A stretch of DNA of 62,681 bases from Gammaproteobacteria bacterium (GTDB taxonomy: Bacteria; Pseudomonadota; Gammaproteobacteria; Competibacterales; Competibacteraceae), in the NCBI GenBank assembly GCA_020846135.1, contig JADLEK010000020.1:1-62681 (forward strand). Reading direction: 5' to 3'. Made by a program: the position numbers and the translations under genes. Position 1 is the stretch's first letter. The number at the start of each line of letters is the position of its first letter. This document shows positions 61,320 through 62,681 of the stretch, in pieces. The notes beneath the pieces are model-generated. The model searched no databases, was not told where the DNA came from, and worked only from the letters and a program-made list of their open reading frames with translations.

Positions 61320-62509
61320 GCGAAACCAGGTCTTGGAATGGATGGCAGGTCAGTGGCGTGGCGCTGGCGGCGGTTGGCGGCGCGATGGTGACTCTGCTGA
61401 TTTTGCTGTTGTTTTATCAGCTTGATGGGCTGAATGGGGTGGCCTCGCCGCTGCGGGTGAGCGGGGGTCAATGGCAAATCGCCGCCGGTCAGGGCGGGCC
61501 GACCGCCACCGGTCTGGAAATCCGCCAGTCAGATCCGCGCGGCTGGGCGGCCGCGCAAGGCTCGGCCCGGATGGTGCGCGCCAATCTGTATCGGCGCTTA
61601 TCCTGGCAGGTGGACGGTCTGGCCCCGGGGCGTGAACTGCGGCTGATTTGGACCACCCAGGCCGAACCGCGCACCGTGCGGGAACGGGTGTTGCCGCCCG
61701 CCGGACCGAACGGCGGTGCGCTCGATTTGAGCGAGGAGCCAAACTGGCAGGGCCGGATCGCTCTGATCGGGCTGATGACGCACGGGTCATTGCCGCAACC
61801 ACTGGTGATCCGCCGGCTGGAATTGCAGCCAGCGCGGTTGAGCAGCACTGAACTGTTGCGCCGGGCGGTGGAAGACTGGACCTCGTTCGAAGACTGGAGT
61901 CAGCGTTCGATCAACTACACCAGTGGCGCGCCCCGGGATGCGCTGTTTCCACCGGTGCTGATCGTGGCTCTATGGGTCGGATTCAGCGCGGCCTGCTACG
62001 CGCTGTTTGCGCCGCCGCGCTGGCGGGCTGAGAGGCGGTGGCCTTACGCCGCGCTGTTTCTGCTTGGCTGGCTCGCGCTGGATGGGCGCTGGCAATGGGA
62101 TTTGAACCAACGCCTGGATCAGACCCGGACACACTTCGCCGGCAAGACCGAGGTTGAACGGCGGCTGGCTGATCTTGACGGCGATTTTTACCGGTTTCTG
62201 GGCGAGGTTCGGCAGCGCTTGCCGGAATCACCGGTGCGGCTGTTGATCCTCAGCAGCGATCCGGGCGGGTTCTGGGCCGGGCGCGCCCGCTACCATTTAT
62301 TGCCGCATAACGGTTATGCCGGTCTGGTGCAATTGCCGCGCCCCAACCAGGCGCATCCCGGCGACTATGTGCTGATGCTCGCGCCGCTGCCGGGCGTGGC
62401 TTACCGTGCGGAGCAACGGATTCTGGAAAGCGGCAAACAGCGCTTGCCCGTGGAGCCGCTCTACACGGTGGCAGCGGGGATGCTGTTCCGGGTGCGGGAG
62501 GGTGAATGA
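61316..62509 (+). CDS. Membrane protein of unknown function in the polysaccharide cluster
   Basis: A 397-aa protein with an N-terminal helix (LAAVGGAMVTLLILLLFYQL), a periplasmic beta-rich domain of about 170 residues, two central helices (FPPVLIVALWVGFSAACYAL and YAALFLLGWLALDG) and a second soluble domain (YRFLGEVRQRLPESPVRLLI, VLMLAPLPGVAYRAEQRILE). The arrangement hints at a partner for a polymerase or glycosyltransferase; I do not recognise the family. It starts with an ATGA overlap and ends with one, so it is translated with both neighbours. Confidence 0.7.
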   Translation: MSETRSWNGWQVSGVALAAVGGAMVTLLILLLFYQLDGLNGVASPLRVSGGQWQIAAGQGGPTATGLEIRQSDPRGWAAAQGSARMVRANLYRRLSWQVDGLAPGRELRLIWTTQAEPRTVRERVLPPAGPNGGALDLSEEPNWQGRIALIGLMTHGSLPQPLVIRRLELQPARLSSTELLRRAVEDWTSFEDWSQRSINYTSGAPRDALFPPVLIVALWVGFSAACYALFAPPRWRAERRWPYAALFLLGWLALDGRWQWDLNQRLDQTRTHFAGKTEVERRLADLDGDFYRFLGEVRQRLPESPVRLLILSSDPGGFWAGRARYHLLPHNGYAGLVQLPRPNQAHPGDYVLMLAPLPGVAYRAEQRILESGKQRLPVEPLYTVAAGMLFRVREGE

Positions 62510-62681
62510 CGATGGGCTGGTGGGGAGTGGGATTAGCGCTGGGTGTGCCGTGGCTGGCCGGAGCGCTCTGGATATCCAGTGGGCGAGGCCGGAATGGAGC
62601 GCCCGGCGGCTGGCCGCTGGCGCTAGGTTATGGCTATGTGCTGGGGATGCTGGCGGTCACGCTGTTGCTGCGGGCGCAGGC
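62506..62681 (+). CDS. Membrane protein, 5' part only (cut by window edge)
   Basis: An ATG overlapping the previous stop (ATGA) opens a frame that stays open to the window end: MTMGWWGVGLALGVPWLAGA, then a short polar loop and a second helix (GYGYVLGMLAVTLLLRAQ). At least two hydrophobic helices are visible in 58 residues, as at the start of an O-antigen ligase, polymerase or oligosaccharyl transferase. The rest lies outside, so the product cannot be named. Confidence 0.6.
   Translation, partial: MTMGWWGVGLALGVPWLAGALWISSGRGRNGAPGGWPLALGYGYVLGMLAVTLLLRAQ

Overview
The window looks like a chromosomal segment of a high-GC gammaproteobacterium. This rests on the E. coli-like UbiD, endonuclease III, QueG, Nnr-TsaE and ValS, on the MetX-MetW pair, and on two type II secretion (T2SS) gene sets. 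GTG starts and 4-base ATGA/GTGA overlaps are frequent. The gene mix fits lineages such as Competibacter-like or purple-sulfur-type bacteria, but the genus is inferred, not shown. I saw no rRNA, tRNA, CRISPR array, transposase or phage gene.

Layout. 1-5138: a TRAP transporter for 2-oxo acids (dctP on +; dctQ-dctM on -) with a soluble chemotaxis receptor at the end of the dctQM operon. 5256-25917: mostly housekeeping genes (ubiD, nth, DUF1841, a YyaL-type thioredoxin-fold protein, DAHP synthase, an FHA-sigma54 activator, an AT-richer membrane protein, queG, nnr, tsaE, valS, DUF2333, a DUF457-type membrane hydrolase, metX, metW). It includes a DUF1640 gene split by one in-frame amber codon. 25966-31682: a first T2SS operon, gspG-H-I-J-K-L-M-N, without C, D, E or F. 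31816-37511: a lytic transglycosylase, two alpha/beta hydrolases and rfbA-rfbC-rfbD (no rfbB here). 37621-48260: a second, self-sufficient T2SS operon in the Xanthomonas Xps order E-F-G-H-I-J-K-L-M-N-D.

48523-62681: a secreted protein of unknown family with its own promoter and terminator, followed by what looks like one long surface-polysaccharide transcription unit. It holds an FG-GAP protein, a PpiC/EpsD-like prolyl isomerase, a small exported protein, a TPR/O-GlcNAc-transferase (GT41), a Wzm/Wzt ABC exporter with a carbohydrate-binding extension, a methyltransferase with a long heptad-repeat coiled coil, a family 2 glycosyltransferase, a sugar epimerase and two membrane proteins, the last cut by the window edge.

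How it fits together. The right half is devoted to the cell surface: dTDP-rhamnose synthesis feeds polysaccharide assembly, Wzm/Wzt exports the chain, and the T2SS moves folded proteins across the outer membrane. The most interesting idea is that the coiled-coil methyltransferase is a WbdD-like chain terminator and molecular ruler whose coil is encoded by 21-bp tandem repeats, so its length could change by slippage. Other noteworthy items are the duplicated T2SS, a GC-rich repeat that lies inside the 5' end of gspK and recurs, expanded, after the transglycosylase gene, an inverted-repeat element between gspG and gspH of the second operon, and purine-rich heptad tracts between several genes.
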